This document shows positions 6,071-6,185 of a stretch of DNA of 6,185 bases, one piece after another. Positions within the stretch are counted from its first letter, which is position 1. The number at the start of each line of letters is the position of its first letter. Both the position numbers and the translations under genes were made by a program. This DNA is from Treponema sp. (GTDB taxonomy: Bacteria; Spirochaetota; Spirochaetia; Treponematales; Breznakiellaceae), in NCBI GenBank assembly GCA_031290325.1, contig JAITNU010000159.1:1-6185 (forward strand). The letters are read 5' to 3'. The notes under the pieces are model-generated. The model did no database searches. It was not told the DNA's origin and worked only from the letters and a program-made list of their open reading frames with translations.

Positions 6071-6185
6071 GGGGGTGCACCGGTTTCGACTGGTACGATT
6101 CGGGGTGCAGGCTGCAGGTGGAGTGCCGAGCTCCTAACATTCGGCAACAATTTAACTGCCGACTATGACAGTTACGCTCTCGCTG
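6071..6185 (+). ncRNA. ssrA: Transfer-messenger RNA (tmRNA), 5' part; 3' end beyond the window
   Basis: tmRNA rescues ribosomes stalled on broken messages by acting first as tRNA-Ala and then as a message for a degradation tag. The 5' end GGGGGUGCACC with GGUUUCGAC at 6082-6090 is the conserved start of the tRNA-like domain. The first pseudoknot follows: 6120-6123 (GGAG) pairs with 6131-6134 (CTCC), and 6124-6129 (TGCCGA) pairs with 6141-6146 (TCGGCA). The tag frame most likely resumes at GCC 6158-6160 and reads A-D-Y-D-S-Y-A-L-A up to the window edge, close to the ANDENYALAA tag of E. coli. The rest of the tag, the later pseudoknots and the tRNA 3' half are outside. The sequence is collinear, so nothing suggests the two-piece form. 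Confidence 0.95.
6120..6146 (+). other. tmRNA pseudoknot PK1
   Basis: An H-type pseudoknot with a 4-bp first stem (6120-6123 with 6131-6134) and a 6-bp second stem (6124-6129 with 6141-6146), all Watson-Crick. It ends 11 bases before the proposed resume codon at 6158, the position where PK1 sits in known tmRNAs and helps set the resume frame. Confidence 0.8.

Noticed and set aside
6090..6112. A GG/GC pattern resembling a sigma-54 -24/-12 site
   Set aside because: It lies inside the tmRNA structural sequence, matches the consensus poorly and has no gene suitably placed downstream.

Overview
The window is a compact, GC-rich bacterial chromosomal segment, probably from a spirochaete of the Treponema lineage. 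This placement is inferred from three things: a PG0541-family protein behind an RND transporter, a soluble AtoS/AtoC-like sigma-54 two-component pair, and a tmRNA whose tag begins ADYDSYALA. It rests on recalled family distributions, not on a search.

Left block (1-3374, + strand) is one tight gene series. It holds the last 100 residues of an RND-type efflux pump, a small PG0541-family transporter-associated protein overlapping it by one base, a soluble PAS-domain histidine kinase after 8 bp, and an NtrC-type sigma-54 activator overlapping the kinase by 11 bp. The spacing predicts co-transcription, linking an export system to a cytoplasmic sensing pair. The PG0541 protein carries an unusual Gly/Ala/Pro/Thr repeat tail encoded by a small in-frame tandem repeat. 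A hairpin with a short T-run at 3398-3419 may end this transcript.

Middle block (3450-4927) has a PfkB-family sugar-phosphate kinase on the - strand diverging from a dCMP deaminase on the + strand. Their 62-bp gap holds a perfect 8-bp inverted repeat. It can be read as two face-to-face sigma-70 promoters in which the -35 box of one overlaps the -10 box of the other.

Right block (4937-6185) has an unrecognised 335-residue protein on the - strand, convergent with the deaminase (9-bp gap). Next to it, reading right, is the 5' part of ssrA (tmRNA) with a near-consensus promoter, the first pseudoknot and the start of the tag reading frame; the window edge cuts it off.

No mobile element, CRISPR array, tRNA or rRNA was seen, and no gene-free stretch exceeds 130 bases. 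The most unusual points are the repeat tail, the mirrored divergent promoter, the altered substrate motif of the sugar kinase and the unrecognised gene beside ssrA. I saw no clearly new multi-gene system.
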